From Liopterus haemorrhoidalis (taxonomy: Eukaryota > Arthropoda > Insecta > Coleoptera > Dytiscidae): a stretch of 64,000 bases of DNA. The notes beneath the pieces were generated by a model. It searched no databases. It was not told the DNA's origin and saw nothing but the letters and a program-made list of their open reading frames with translations. Position numbers and translations under genes: made by a program. The DNA lies in the NCBI GenBank assembly GCA_963971575.1, contig OZ020617.1, forward strand, positions 20,359,403 to 20,423,402, written 5' to 3'. This document shows, piece by piece, positions 12,112 through 23,756 of this stretch. Positions within the stretch are counted from its first letter, which is position 1. Each line of letters starts with the position of its first letter.

Positions 12112-12412
12112 GTTTTTTTTTTCATTTTTAGGGTTTTGTAGGTATGATCAAAAAACCCTTATACCGCCATTTTGTCGTCTGTCTGTCTGTTCAGTAGAAA
12201 TTGTAGCCAAACGGCTAAACCTAGAGAGTTGAAATTTGGCTTGCTTATACAACTCTTTGACCCGCACATAGGAAAAATACTAAAACATCTAAAAAACATA
12301 TCCCCCTAAAAATATAAACAAATATGTGTTCATCGAAAAAAAAAATATATATATATATTTTTTAAAATTCTGATTAGGGTATCAAATGAAAGCCCTTAGT
12401 ACGTGGATTAAC
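12112..12412 (+). repeat. Family A repeat, left part
   Basis: Matches the first ~300 bp of the copy at 30618-31592, starting at TTAGGGTTTTGTAGGTATGA and including CGTCTGTCTGTCTGTTC and AAACGGCTAAACCTAGAGAG. It stops before the tRNA-like part. It begins immediately after the Tc1-like remnant. Confidence 0.75.
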
Positions 12413-12664
12413 GTCGTGGAACTGACGTCGCTACTACAGACAAGAATATCTGAGCAATTTTATATAAGTTAGGGAAGACTGTCTTCATGTCGTCCCAAAC
12501 TTGAGTAGCGGATTGAAAAAAAAAAAAACAATTCGATATGATACTAGGTCAAATGTACTGATATCAGTAAAGTATCGGAAAATTAGTATCGATACTAAAA
12601 TCGCGATAACGAATGAAAAATATCGGTACTGGTATCTTATCAGTAGTATCGGAAAATCCCAAAA

Positions 12665-13612
12665 TCAGAGGTGCCCAAGCCTTCGAGTTTTCGGAGCCAA
12701 TTTGCGAAATGCTGAAATATAAAAGAGCCACGAACGTTCAAAACACAACCAACGTTGATTTTTATAAATCATAAAATTATTTAATTATAATTAAACATAT
12801 ACATATGTAAATATCTACATATAACCATATAAATATAATTGCAAAGGAACTTCAGTTTTCGTCTATTAATAAATCTGAAAATATGAAATATGAATCTATA
12901 CATATTTCATATCAGCTTTATATAATAATATATTTATTTAAGTTGTTCGTACCAGAATACAGTAACTTACGTCAAGATACAATCATACATAAGAGAACAA
13001 TCATCTTACATTTTTTAGCTGTTTAATACTACCAATGCACTCATCCATGCTGTAGAACGCATGTTCTAAAAGAAATGATTTAAGTATTCTTTTAAATGTG
13101 GCGTCATTGAGATTTTTTAGTTCATTGGGTAGTATATTGTACAAGTTTGTACCTAGCGCTGTAAGCATGCGGTGACTGTATACTTACATAGTGGCGTACG
13201 GAACATGTCTTTATTTCTTGTATTGTAATCATGGACATCCTTATTCTTGACTATTTTGTAGGGAAAATATGGAGGGATGGGACCGTCAAGATATTTAAGT
13301 CTTTAAATAATATTTTACAATGTGCAAGGTGCATGACTTTGGCTACGAGTCTTATAGCTTTTTTTTGTATTATAAATATTCTCTTCCAGTCGTATGAATT
13401 ACGCCATAACTCAATGCCATAAGTTAAGTGCGACTGGAAGTGGGCATAGTAAACTATTTTGACGGTCTCATCTGACACACAATTAATAATTCTATAATAT
13501 ATTAAAGTTTAATATTTTTTTCTTTAAATAATGTTATAAATGTGTGAGGAGCCGCATTGAACGAAACGAAGAGCCGCATGCGACTCGCTAGCCTCAGTTT
13601 GGACATGTGTGG
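12665..13612. mobile_element. hAT-like remnant carrying a nested LINE tail
   Basis: The left edge CAGAGGTGCCCAAGCC and the right edge (inverse reads CACACATGTCCAAAC) match in 11 of the first 13 positions. GAGCCRC words (GAGCCACG, GAGCCGCATTG, GAGCCGCATGC) occur near the ends. No 8-bp duplication is seen, so the boundaries are approximate. The middle is occupied by a LINE fragment. Confidence 0.4.
12955..13490 (-). pseudogene. LINE reverse transcriptase C-terminus (Jockey/CR1 group)
   Basis: On the minus strand, SHLTYGIELWRNSYDWKRIF, then IIQKKAIRLVA, then HCKILFKDLNILTVPSLHIF match the region after the RT palm in Jockey/CR1-type LINEs. Past a frame change, LYNILPNELKNLNDATFKRI and SFLLEHAFYSMDECIGS give the protein end, near 13015. 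The element is 5' truncated at about 13490, which is common for LINE insertions. Confidence 0.7.
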
Positions 13613-15134
13613 TGTGCCCTATACACTCCATAACGAGTGTGCACACTTCTGAACTGTAGGCTATTTTCATTTGAGTTACCTTAATAGCTCATCGTCTCTT
13701 TAGAGTTTCTTTTTTTTCTTCTTCTTCTTCGTTTACTCCCCAAAGAAAACATCCACCCTACGCCACTGATCTTCGAGTTTAGATAAAGTAAAATGTGGTC
13801 ACCCTATCTGTGAGTAAGGTGTTGTTGACCTCACTTAATTAAGGTTCTTGTTTCGGACTAACAGTAGTATGAAATTATATTGTAGAGAGATAAAATAATT
13901 AAAAACACAAGTGCTGTCTGGACATTTGATTTAAATTTATATATAAGGGAAAAATGTAATTGGAAATATGACCTAGGCATAGAAATAGGCAGTCTATTTC
14001 TATGCTAGTGTCTGTGGTAGAATTGAAACATTATTTATACACAAGCCACTCACATTTCAAGCTATAGTTTATAAATACTGACGTTTGCAATTACACTCAC
14101 TGTCTGCTTAAGTATTCGTAAATATGTACATACAGACAAGTCATGCTTGAACAACAACTGCTTGGATCGCGTAATCGTTCCTCACAGAACTAGATTTTAC
14201 AAGTATTGAAATATAGGAAGGTTATTCCACCGAATGTTATTTGAGGTTGGACGCAGGTCATGCAAACAACTGTTCTGTTAGTTTAGGATTTACGTTTGTT
14301 GGGAGGAAAATAGCTTTTCAACTCTTGAGAATAAATTTTCTTTAAGATTTTTAAGAAGTGAATTTTCACAAAAGAATTAAATAACGTTGAATATTAAAGA
14401 AAGTTTTGAATTCTCTTAGACTTGAGGGTTGTTTTCAACCTGGTAACATGTAACTGGGAAACTTACGTTTGTATTTTAAAATTTTCGCCTATTTTAGTAG
14501 CATCTTAGAAGCCTTAGTAGATATAATGGCCCGCCTCAGAACAACTAGATACGAATATGACCTAGCATTAGGTGATAAGAAGACAAAAATTAAGATTATC
14601 AGCCGTATGAATAAAGTTGAAAGAAATGCTCATAAGTAGAAATAAAAGGATTTGCTCCAAGTAAAAGATTGGGGGAACCTCTGATAATATAAATGAACGT
14701 CGGCTAACTGAAAACATGAATATAATATTAACATACTGCATTCGTACTTACTCTGTACATTCCTCAAACTCTAGGTCAACCTCACATAATGAGTTTCCAA
14801 GACTTGCGAGCGGGTCAAGACTGGAACCACTTCCTCATGTTTGACAGCTAGTTGGTATGATTAGGATTTGAGTTAAAGGTTGTTGAATTAAACTCAAAAT
14901 TTTTACTAACCTACTTAAATTTCGATATCGGTTTTAATATTTACATTATTTGCACTATACTTACAAATTAACGACGACAGCTAAATCCAAAGAGACACAC
15001 ATTCACAAACACTAAACACTCGAGAGACTCTTTAATACTAATTTAACCACTGATATTACAACACTCACTTACATAATCTAAAACCATTTGTCTCTCGCAT
15101 GTCTCTGAATATTGTCTCTCCAACTCTTAAACTA
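13613..15134. other. Unassigned DNA
   Basis: No recognisable coding region. A 38-codon frame from ATG at 14526 (MARLRTTRYEYDLALGDKKT...) matches nothing I know. CTTCTTCTTCTT near 13717 is a short simple repeat. Confidence 0.35.
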
Positions 15135-16404
15135 CAAGGTGTCTCAAAAGAAATTTTATATTTATTTAGCTTACTGCGTGAACACAACGTATCCGAGGGG
15201 CGCGGGAATTCAGTCGCTATGGAGCGTTTCTCGGGAGCAGACCGCGCGTTATGCGTGCGAGAGTTTTACAAAAACGGTGATTCGGCGACTGTAGCGCGTA
15301 GAAAATTCTGCAGTATTCGAGGTTTTCGCCACTTAAATGATGCGCCAAGCATTCCTATCATTCGACATTGGGTTAAAAAATTTGAAGAGACTGGTACAAC
15401 GCTGGATAAATCAAAATCCGGGCGACCTAGGTCATCAAGAACGGTAGAAAACGTGGAGAATGTTAATCAGTCTGTTCGTGACGACCCGAACCTTTCAATT
15501 CGGAAGCGCGCAAGTGCTTTAAATGTGCATAGATCATCATTACATCGCATTATGCACAAAGACCTAAAGCTGCACCCCTGAAAAATTCAATTGGTGCAAG
15601 AATTAAAGCCCCAAGATGCCAGTCAGAGGCTTAATTTCGTAAATCAGGTGATTGAGCGATTTTCAACGTTTACCAACATTTTGTTTTCGGATGAAGCTCA
15701 TTTTCATCTTAATGGTCACGTAAATAAGCAGAACTGCCGCAACGAATCCGAAACGCAAACATCAGAAACCCTTACATTCGCCTAAAGTGACCGTATGGGC
15801 TGCGATGTCGTCGCGAGGAATTATCGGCCCTTAGTTTTTTGAAGACGAAAGGGGGCGTGCAGTTACAGTGAATTCAGAGCGTTATGTGGTGATGTTAGAC
15901 AACTTCTTGGTACCTGAACTGCAAAACTTTCCTGGCTATAACCAAAGAACATGGTTCCAACAGGACGGAGCAACTTCACACACGTCCAATATGTCTTTGC
16001 CACGTGTTCGTGAAATTTTCTCAGGCAAATTGATCTCCCGGAGAGGTGACATAAATTGGCCTCCACGCAGTCCAGATTTAACCCCTATGGACTTTTTCCT
16101 ATGGGGTTATCTTAAATCTAAAGTTTACGCCAATAAACCGACTTCACTGGCGCATTTGAAAGAAAATATCCGTCACGAAATGGCAGCCATCCCTGAGTCC
16201 ACCTGCCGAGACGTCATAAGTAATTTTACTGTTCGATTAAATGAGTGCCGAGAACGCGAGGGTCTACATTTAGACGATATTATTTTTAAGAAATAAATCC
16301 CCAAAAAGTGTATTTTAATAATTAATAAACATTTTTTCTATATACGGCTTACTTTTTTTTTAATCGATCCACTAAATATAAAATTTCTTTTGAGACACCT
16401 TTCA
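15135..16404 (+). mobile_element. DD41D (rosa-like) mariner element
   Basis: Terminal inverted repeats with the core AAGGTGTCTCAAAAGAAATT lie at the left (15136) and, inverted, at the right (ending about 16401). TA occurs outside both ends. The interior carries one transposase gene with few breaks, so the copy is fairly young. Confidence 0.85.
15219..16296 (+). pseudogene. DD41D mariner transposase, two stops and a frameshift
   Basis: The protein starts MERFSGADRALCVREFYKNG. An HTH region with KSGRPRSSRT follows, then the catalytic core: ILFSDEAHFHLNG (first Asp), WFQQDGATSHTSN (second Asp) and SPDLTPMDFFLWGYLKSKVY (third Asp in PMD). There are 41 residues between the second and third Asp, the spacing of the rosa-type DD41D group. 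In-frame stops lie at about 15579 (after KLHP) and 15832 (after GIIGP), and a frameshift near 15760 separates NKQNCR from HSPKVTVWAAMSS. All three catalytic residues remain. The gene ends LHLDDIIFKK. Confidence 0.88.
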
Positions 16405-16493
16405 TATACTACACACTACTCGAATACAGAATATATGGTACTACAGAGTATTACTTTAACTCGATTCTACCGATCACGCTAAATGTCTCTAAC

Positions 16494-17376
16494 CAGTGGC
16501 GCAGCCAAGGAGGATGCCAACGGGCCTGGGCCCCTCCCAGGACCAACAGATTACACGGCGCTGCTCGGAGAGTTGAAGATAAAATTTGTTAACCACAACT
16601 AATGGCGCAGCCAAGGGGGGGGGGTCGACGGGCCTGAACAACAGAAGCGTATTCAGAAGGCGCAAGCCCCCTCTGAAGGTCCAATGAAAATTTAACAAAC
16701 TTATCATAATCGTACAGCAAAATAACTTATGTATTTTACAATAATAATAAGCTATATTTTATTATGATTAGTGTTGAAATTAACAGAAAATACATATTTA
16801 CATCTTATTTTTAGGTTTTCGTAGGTATAATCAAGAAATCCTTATTCCGTCACATGAGTCTGTTCGTTCGGTACAAATTGTGGCCAAGCGGCTGATTTAA
16901 AGAACTGAACATAAGTAAGAGAAATATTGAGACTTCAAAAATATATCCCGCGAAAAATATAAATAAATATGTATTTATCGAAGAAAAAACAAGTGAAAGT
17001 TTTTGATACATGGATTAACAATTACATTTTTTTATCAACAAATAATGGAATTATTATTTGATATAAACATCAATATCCAACAGCAGGGGTGTCGAACTGA
17101 TTTGGGTCGCAGTCTATTTTACATACAAAATGATAAGCAGTGACGGAACTTTAAATATCCCGAAGGGTTTCTTGACATTTTTTTATAAACCGAAAAGGGG
17201 AAGCGAGTATATTTTACATTTTTAAATATATTTTTCCCCTAAATAAGCTCGAGTGATTTTGATTCACGATTCCGCTTCAGGGGTCACAAAAAATGAGGTT
17301 TAGAGCCGTATGCGGCCCGAGTGCCCTAGAAATTTGATTCGGCCCTCCCCAAGACAAAATCCTGGCTGCGCCACTG
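16494..17376. mobile_element. hAT element (883 bp) with 8-bp target duplication
   Basis: The ends CAGTGGCGCAGCCA and TGGCTGCGCCACTG are inverted repeats, and TCTCTAAC is repeated exactly outside (16486-16493, 17377-17384). The first ~105 bp are repeated in tandem (TGGCGCAGCCAAGG recurs at 16602), so the left end is duplicated. The interior holds an old family A fragment (about 16812-17030) and a second hAT-like start, CAGGGGTGTCGAACTG, near 17083. No transposase is encoded. Confidence 0.85.
16812..17030 (+). repeat. Family A repeat, diverged fragment
   Basis: TTAGGTTTTCGTAGGTATAA with AAATTGTGGCCAAGCGGCT and the following AT-rich part follow the start of the full copies at 20346 and 30618, with many substitutions. 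It lies inside the hAT element. Confidence 0.5.
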
Positions 17377-17988
17377 TCTCTAACCCATGGTTGTCTTAAC
17401 TGAACTTCCTTAAATGAGTCTTAAACTTATGACTGCCTTATCACACTCCGTTCATCCAGACAACAGTTATTATAATCATATATTAAATAGTACCTCCCTA
17501 GATAAGTAACCAAAATTAATGTTTATATTAGAGCTATCTTTTTTAATAAGTTCTTACAAAATCCAAGAAAGAAACATTTTTTTTGGAAAATTTTTCTTAA
17601 TTCTTTTCAAAATATTCGCCTTTAAGATTTATACGCTTTTGCATACGTTCAAACCAATTCTCGAAACATTTTTTCCACTCTGAAGTAGGTACCTCAAAAA
17701 CATGGTTTTCGAAGGCTTCAACAGCTTCTTGAGATGAAACTCGCTCTCCACGCATTTTTTGTTTGACATTTGTGAACAAAAAAAAAGCTGAATACGGGCA
17801 ATGAGACATTAATTCAATGTTTTTCTTCTCCAAATGATCAATTGTTGGACGTGCTGTGTGGGAGCTTGCATTGTCATGATGAAGAATGATGTGACTTTTT
17901 TGGTTGTTTTTTCTGATATTGTCGATGACTTCTGACAAACAAATTGTTGTATATCATTCAGCATTAACTGTTCTACGATCCTCTAAAG

Positions 17989-18869
17989 CAAGGGTGTCAA
18001 ACTCATTTCAGTCCCGGGCCATTTTTCTAACAAGTAAAATTTAGGCGGGCCGCACGTTATGTACAGGCTATTCCAAACGTTTAGGCGGAACTAAATGGGA
18101 ATTTCGTTCTTTAAGGTTGTCACGTGAAGGAACATTGCCTGGATAATTTCAAGTTTAACGTTGGTATGTGAAAATTAAAAATTCCAACAGTGAAACCATA
18201 CAGACGATGACATTTATTAAAAATTTGAATACAGTTTCACATATTTTGAAGACAAAAAAATAATAATAATAATAAATGGGAAATTTTTATGAAGAATGAC
18301 AAAAAATTAAAATTATTGAAACGGACATTTTATAATAACAATCAATTTAATCTAGAATTTGCAATGTGAGTATGATTTACAAAGCTTAAACAAAATGACC
18401 AAAAGTCCAAATTAATAGATAAAAATTACTAGATATCAAAATCTAGTTCCATCTAACGTTTGGAATAGCCTATAATTATATTGTTACTTATTCTGTTTTT
18501 AATTTTCCTCCATTTTTCTGAATATTTATTTGAAGGAAGTAAGGAAATAACAGCAGTTGCACCTATAGAAAAGTGGTATTTGAAAGCTCTGCTTACGAGA
18601 GTATTATTTGGAATCACGGGGAATCACTGATCTACCGGCTATCGCACGGCTAACTGCAACAGTTATTGCCTGACTATTGGTTCTCCGCCCTTGCCGAAGT
18701 CTTGACGCCGCAGCCCGGACAACTTCTGTCACGAGGTATTTTCGTTCAAATAAATGTTTATACTATATATAGTATAAAAAATTATTATAGTATAAGAAGT
18801 CGTTACGGGCCACTTAAATGCAAGTATTGGGCCGCATGCGGCCCGTGGGCCACCAGTTTGACACCCTTG
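17989..18869. mobile_element. hAT element inserted in mariner copy 1
   Basis: The ends CAAGGGTGTCAAACT and AGTTTGACACCCTTG are perfect inverted repeats; CTCTAAAG flanks both sides (17981-17988, 18870-18877). Subterminal GGGCC words (CCCGGGCC, GGGCCGCA) are clustered at both ends. The element has no transposase and carries a TA-type MITE (18064-18472). It is 881 bp with its guest and about 470 bp without it. Confidence 0.92.
18064..18472. mobile_element. Family B MITE (TA target), copy inside hAT
   Basis: The left end CAGGCTATTCCAAACGTTTA and the right end, inverse of TAGGCTATTCCAAACGTTAG, are inverted repeats flanked by TA. The same ~409-bp structure is seen at 23291-23698. The TA target and short ends suggest a Tc1/mariner-type non-autonomous element. 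It is the innermost layer of a three-level nest. Confidence 0.85.
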
Positions 18870-19690
18870 CTCTAAAGGAATGGTTGCGACATGTACAACC
18901 GAAGATACAAGCGATCATTTTCTTGGAAGTGAACGAACAACTTTTGTGGGTTTTGGTTCATCTTGGAAGACCTACAGAAACCTCTTGGAACAGTGAATTG
19001 TTGCCTAGTTTCCGGTTCATATAAATAAATCCAAGCTTCGTCACTTGCAACGATGTTGTATACTGATTTTTCAGTGCTTAGGTTGCATTTTTTTATCATT
19101 CCCTTACACCAATCAACACGAGCCTTTTTTTGAACTTCGGTCAAATTATGCGGAATCCATGGAGAACAGATCTTTTCACAGCTAAATGTTCATGCAAAAT
19201 CGAATATATTGCAGTCTGCGATATGCAAAAGGATGCCTCTATCTCACGGTAAGTCACATGCAGAACTTCTTCAATCATTTTGCACACAGCATCGATGTTT
19301 CTTTGAATCATAACCGATTTTCGTCGACCTTCACGAAATTCATCACTGACGGACGCACTCCAACGACGAAATTCTGCAAACCAATTGTAAACAGTCTTTT
19401 CTGATGGTGCTTCATTACCAAAAGTTGAACGATGCGAATCTAGGCATTGTTGTTAAGTTAGGCCTTTACTAAAATCGTAAAAAATCATCCAACGAAAACC
19501 TTCACGAGTAATCTCCATATTTTTACAAACTTGTTTTTTTTAACGCTCATTGTCAACAAACTACTGAGTCAATTTATAAGCTGCCACTGATTTCACAATA
19601 ACAAATGTCAAATTTTACGAATATAGTAATGACACATTTCAATAGTGCCATCTAGTGATCGTTTGTAAAAACATAAAAGGTAACCCACCT

Positions 19691-20345
19691 ATTTTAAGAC
19701 AGAGATTAATCGTTTTTTCTTATATGGTCCGATATATTTAATCTATTAATCGACAGAGTTGTCATCTGTTTAATGAATTACGATTGCTCTTTTCATGTTA
19801 ACTTTACATAGGTCTCAAGTTACAGTAATAAACATGTCAACTCTTATCCTAAGTACATCTTTTTTAAGAAATAGATAATTTTTTAACAGTGAATATTTTT
19901 TAATATTTTACTCTAATTGGATAATTATATTGAATTTTATTAAGAAATTTTAATTCTGAAACAATACCAAAATTACCTTCCTTACATTGTAATAGCATTT
20001 GCTTCTTTTTATATCAATAATGATTAACTTTTCCTTGCAAGACAGTGCTTTTACCGTGATGAAATGCCTCAAAAAATTATCATAGTGTACTTTAAATCAC
20101 TGGATACTTTTGAAGGACCTTAATTTGTCTTGCCCAAGGCTTCACAAAACCACGGTCCACTCCCAAACCACATAACATGTTTCATATGTTTTTAGTAAAT
20201 TGGTAATCAAAATAGCAACAATATTCATTAAAAAATTTAGTTTTCATTAACAATGATCCATTTTCCTTATGTGTTGCATATCACACCAAATATTTTTACG
20301 GCCGTTTAAAAGCTACAAAAAACGAGTGAGAATGTCACCAATACT
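19691..20345. other. Unassigned AT-rich DNA
   Basis: No coding similarity or clear repeat structure. Confidence 0.35.
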
Positions 20346-21276
20346 AAAAAAATTGATGTGAAGTGTGAATATTCACACATTTCAGGGTTTCGCAGGTATA
20401 TAATAAGTGAAGGCGGTATGCTGAGTGTGTAGGACAAATTATACTTTGTAGTAATCGCGGCAAAATGAACGATATTTTTAAAATAATTTATCGTCTGTTA
20501 ATCATATAATAAGACTGGTTATTAAATTTACGCTCTTAAAAATTAAATACAACATTTGTCAAAATATAACTAGAATTTTGACAAATTAATTTCAACATAA
20601 AAAAATGCAAAAAAAAACAGAAAAAATAAAATTCACTCCGTACTCGAACTCGAAACCTTTCGTTTTCCAGCTAATTTTAGCTTACGACACCAGTGCTCTA
20701 ACCCATTATGCTATCGCACGCCTTGCATGTTAGTGTCTTGCATTGGTATAACTTTTATACTTTGTGAACCAAAAACAACAAAAAATGCGTTATTTTCCGA
20801 AAACATAATCTGATCAAAAATTCCTGTTGTGCTATTTCGGTTCACACCAATATACATTACTTAGAATTTTTTTAAATTTTTAGTTTAAACCATCTGGGCT
20901 ATAGGGTGTGGGACAAAAATTTTTTTGAACAATTTTGGCAAAAATCGTGTCAAAATAATTTATTTTGCAAAAATAAAAATTTGACCGGTAATCCACGTAC
21001 TAAGGATTTCATTTGATACCCTACTCAGAATTTAAAAAAAATATTTTTGTTTTCGATGAGCACATATTTGTTTATATTTTTAGGGGGGTATGTTTTTTAG
21101 ATGTTTTAGTATTTTTCCTATGTGCGGGTCAAAGAGTTGTATAAGCATGCCAAATTTCAACTCTCTAGGTTTAGCCGTTTGGCTACAATTTTACCGAACA
21201 GACAGACAAACAGACAGACAGACGACAAAATGACGGTATAAGGGTTTTTTGGTCATACCTACAAAACCCTAAAAAC
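20346..21276 (-). repeat. Family A repeat, full-length copy (minus)
   Basis: This ~930-bp unit is the reverse complement of the one at 30618-31592 over its whole length, from AATTGATGTGAAGTGTGAAT to TACAAAACCCTAAAAA. It contains a tRNA-like unit in the middle and a short CTGT/ACAG microsatellite near the other end. No protein is encoded. Class unknown; it may be a composite SINE-like or MITE-like element. Confidence 0.85.
20634..20725 (-). repeat. tRNA-like unit inside family A copy
   Basis: On the minus strand it reads an A-box-like TAGCATAATGGGTTAGAGCA and a B-box-like GGTTTCGAGTTCGAG, spaced as in a tRNA. The acceptor stem does not pair, so it is not a working tRNA gene; it is probably a captured tRNA-derived Pol III promoter. 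Confidence 0.55.
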
Positions 21277-21339
21277 AAAAATATTCAAAACGACAATTTG
21301 TAATTAAATTATTATATCAGCTCGATATCACGGTATAAA

Positions 21340-21500
21340 AATAAGCTAACGAGCAAAGTATCTGAAATACAGATACAAGATACTTAAATTTAAATATCTA
21401 GATACAGATACAGATACAGATACAGATACAGATACATATTTCAAAAGGTATCTAATTTGTATCTAGATGCTTGTAACTAAATACATTACAACACTGGGAT
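21340..21500. mobile_element. hAT-like end with GATACA subterminal repeats
   Basis: ATACAGATACAGATACAGAT-type repeats (about 21398-21436) and further GTATCT/AGATAC words precede ACAACACTGG near 21489; the inverse CAGTGTTGTAATG resembles a hAT terminus. A full element cannot be delimited. A similar word pattern is seen at 63910-63985. Confidence 0.35.
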
Positions 21501-22200
21501 ATCAACTCTGACATTTCTCGTAACTCGTAACATAATTTCTTTTTTACAGAAAATTTTTTTTACACACAAACTTTTGATAAACAATTTTTGTTTGATTAGA
21601 TTTCAGTATACCCGCCGGTGTCAAATACATGAAATGATATCCTAATTCTCTTATATTTGTCAGGATGATATTGATATTTGTGTGCCGGGAAGATAAGTAA
21701 ATCAGTTGTGAAGTGAGCGATGCAACCCACATGACATGCCTGTCATGCGGTACATCCCAATCACGCCCAGCTCGCTTGACATGCTCTCACATACTCATAT
21801 ATGGCATTATCAAATATTTTTAACTTTTATACCGAAGATTGTCATGTTCAAATTTAAATTTATACGAGAAATACGAAAAAAGATACATGGTTATATCAGT
21901 GAAATTGACGAATTGAATTTGTACGGCAAATGATTACTGATTTAAAAAATTGTCACGGCTAGGTTGAATTTGGGAGCTTGGTATAAATAAAAGGATCTTT
22001 TTCAAAACCATTTTTTAAACACTATTTAATTTGTTAAACATTGTTTTTGTTAGTTACAGTACCACCGTAACTAGTTGATTTTGTCTATTTAGAGACAACA
22101 TTTAGCGTAGTTAAGTTACCATTTAATCAACATTTTTTAAACAACGTATGTCGGTAGTTTAAATTTGTGTATTACGATTATTATCTACGTGAGAATTCCA
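21501..22200. other. Unassigned AT-rich DNA
   Basis: No recognised protein. It may include the 5' flank or untranslated part of the Harbinger element that follows. Confidence 0.3.
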
Positions 22201-22215
22201 AATGAGTGATTCAGT

Positions 22216-22835
22216 GGAAGAATATTTAGAAGATATTGAAGAAGTGTAGGATGTAAATAAGTTTATGGGTACGAATGTTATCAGAATTTATATAGACAGG
22301 GAAATCCCTATGATAATAATAGTGATACAATTTTTCGTGAAAAATATCGTTTTTCTAAACGGGGAATTAACTTTATACACCACGTTGTTGAAAATGAAAT
22401 TAATAATGTGACATAAGGGACCCATAGATTCAAAATTACAAGTATTATCCGTATTAAAATATTTCGGTAGGGAACATTTCAAAATGATACTGCTAATCTT
22501 CATGGATTTAATCAATCTATTATGTCACGTATCATACGTAAGGTTTCAGTTGCATTGGCCTTAAAAAAAGATACATTTAGAAAATTTTCAGTGATTCATC
22601 AAGAAAAAAAAAAAAAAAAGAGAAATTTTTATAATATGGCAGGTTATCCATCTATTATTGCAGCAATAGATTGCACCCATATCAAAATTATGAAACCAGT
22701 GGGACCAAACACGGCATTATTTATAAATAGAAAATCTTTTTTTAGTTTGAATGTGCAAGCCATTAGCACTAGCAATTGTGCATTTACCAATACAGTGGCA
22801 CGTTGGAGAGGTAGCGTGCCATTATTATTTAATTT
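22216..22835 (+). pseudogene. PIF/Harbinger transposase fragment
   Basis: Across frames it reads KYRFSKRGINFIHHVVENEI, then LHGFNQSIMSRIIRKVSVAL, then FYNMAGYPSIIAAIDCTHIK, then NRKSFFSLNVQAI and VARWRGSV. These follow the order of HARBI1-like transposases; IDCTH holds the first catalytic Asp. The usual VARWPGSVHDS segment is broken after WRGSV, where the coding ends, so the C-terminal half of the DDE domain is missing. Stops are present upstream of 22480. A separate C-terminal piece in opposite orientation lies at 26340-26512. Confidence 0.75.
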
Positions 22836-22839
22836 TTAA

Positions 22840-23290
22840 TAAAGTCATTATTTTTTCCCCAAATTTCGCAGAAAAAAATTCAAAAATATATTTCCACGCT
22901 CAATTTTTTCTCTTATTTATATGCCGTCCAACATTTTTGTCTTCTATTATCTTTAATTTGTCTTTGCACAATTCAATCAAAAATAATGTTTCGTCTTCTT
23001 TCAAGAATCCGAACGTTCTCTTTTAATTTTGTCTTCTATTATCTGTATTATTCAAGAAAATTTAAATCCTGTATTTTCAAGGAAGAATAATCTCAAAAAA
23101 TATTTAAAAAGTATAACAAGTTTTATTCAATTTTATTTAAAAACTCTACTACCCTGCAAAACTAATTGGCTATGAATTTCAAAATGACAGTTGCGTTCAT
23201 TTTTTTTTTTTTTTTTTAAGTAGTATTTATTTGTCTTACGGCCGTTTGAACCGGTCATAGTTACAAAATTGTTTAACTATTTATGAGTTA
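22840..23290. other. AT-rich DNA downstream of the Harbinger fragment
   Basis: Long poly-A/T runs, including a 16-18 base T run near 23200. No gene or repeat end recognised. Confidence 0.3.
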
Positions 23291-23698
23291 CAGTCTGTTC
23301 CAAACGGTTAAGCGGAACTAAATGGGAATTTAGTTCTTTTAGGTTATCACGAGAAGGGACCTTGCTGGGGTTATTTCATTTTGTCACGTTGGGATGTCAA
23401 AATTTAAAATTCCAACAATGAAACCATGGAAACGAATGACATATGTCAAAATTAAATATTGTTTGTTTATATTTTAATGACAAAAAAATAAATACATGGG
23501 AAATTTGTATTAAGAATGACACAAAAAATCAAAATATAAAGAAAATGACATTTTAAAATGATATTAACCTTAACCAAAAAATGTTTATTGTAAGTATGAT
23601 TTACAAAGCTTAAACAAAACGACCGAAAGGCACGATTTAAACGATGAAAGTAACTAGATTGCAAAATCTAGTTCCGCTTAACCGTTTGGAACAGACTG
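23291..23698. mobile_element. Family B MITE, complete copy
   Basis: The ends CAGTCTGTTCCAAACGGTTA and the exact inverse are flanked by TA (23289-23290 and 23699-23700). At 408 bp it matches the length and interior of 18064-18472, differing at the tips (CAGTCTG versus CAGGCTA). The terminal repeats continue inward with AGCGG/CCGCT. Confidence 0.88.
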
Positions 23699-23756
23699 TA
23701 AGTTTAATTAATGATTAAATGTGCATAGCTTTGCACCGTATATTGTTGATGTACTA

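Larger units (their letters stand above)
17597..19518 (-). pseudogene. DD34D mariner transposase, copy 1
   Basis: Read on the minus strand from MEITREGFRWMIFYDFSKGL at 19518, through an HTH with VTYREIEASFCISQTAIYSI, the first catalytic region VASDEAWIYLYEPETRQQ, then after the hAT insertion HHDNASSHTARPTIDHLEKK (second Asp). The third-Asp region (usually PYSPDL.P.D) has been shortened to CPYSAFFLF, so the third Asp is missing. The end reads KKCFENWFERMQKRINLKGE then YFEKN. Stops, frameshifts and an 881-bp insertion make it inactive. Confidence 0.82.
17590..19689 (-). mobile_element. DD34D mariner, copy 1, split by a hAT element
   Basis: The minus-strand 5' end is GGTGGGTTACCTTTTATG near 19689, with TA outside. 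The matching end at the low-coordinate side was not identified. The mariner body is interrupted at 17989-18869 by a hAT element with a perfect 8-bp duplication. A second copy of this mariner lies at 34860-36152. Confidence 0.7.

Noticed and set aside
17085..17340. Second hAT (CAGGGGTGTCGAACTG) nested in the 16494 element as a full element
   Set aside because: The left tip is convincing but no right tip with target duplication could be fixed.
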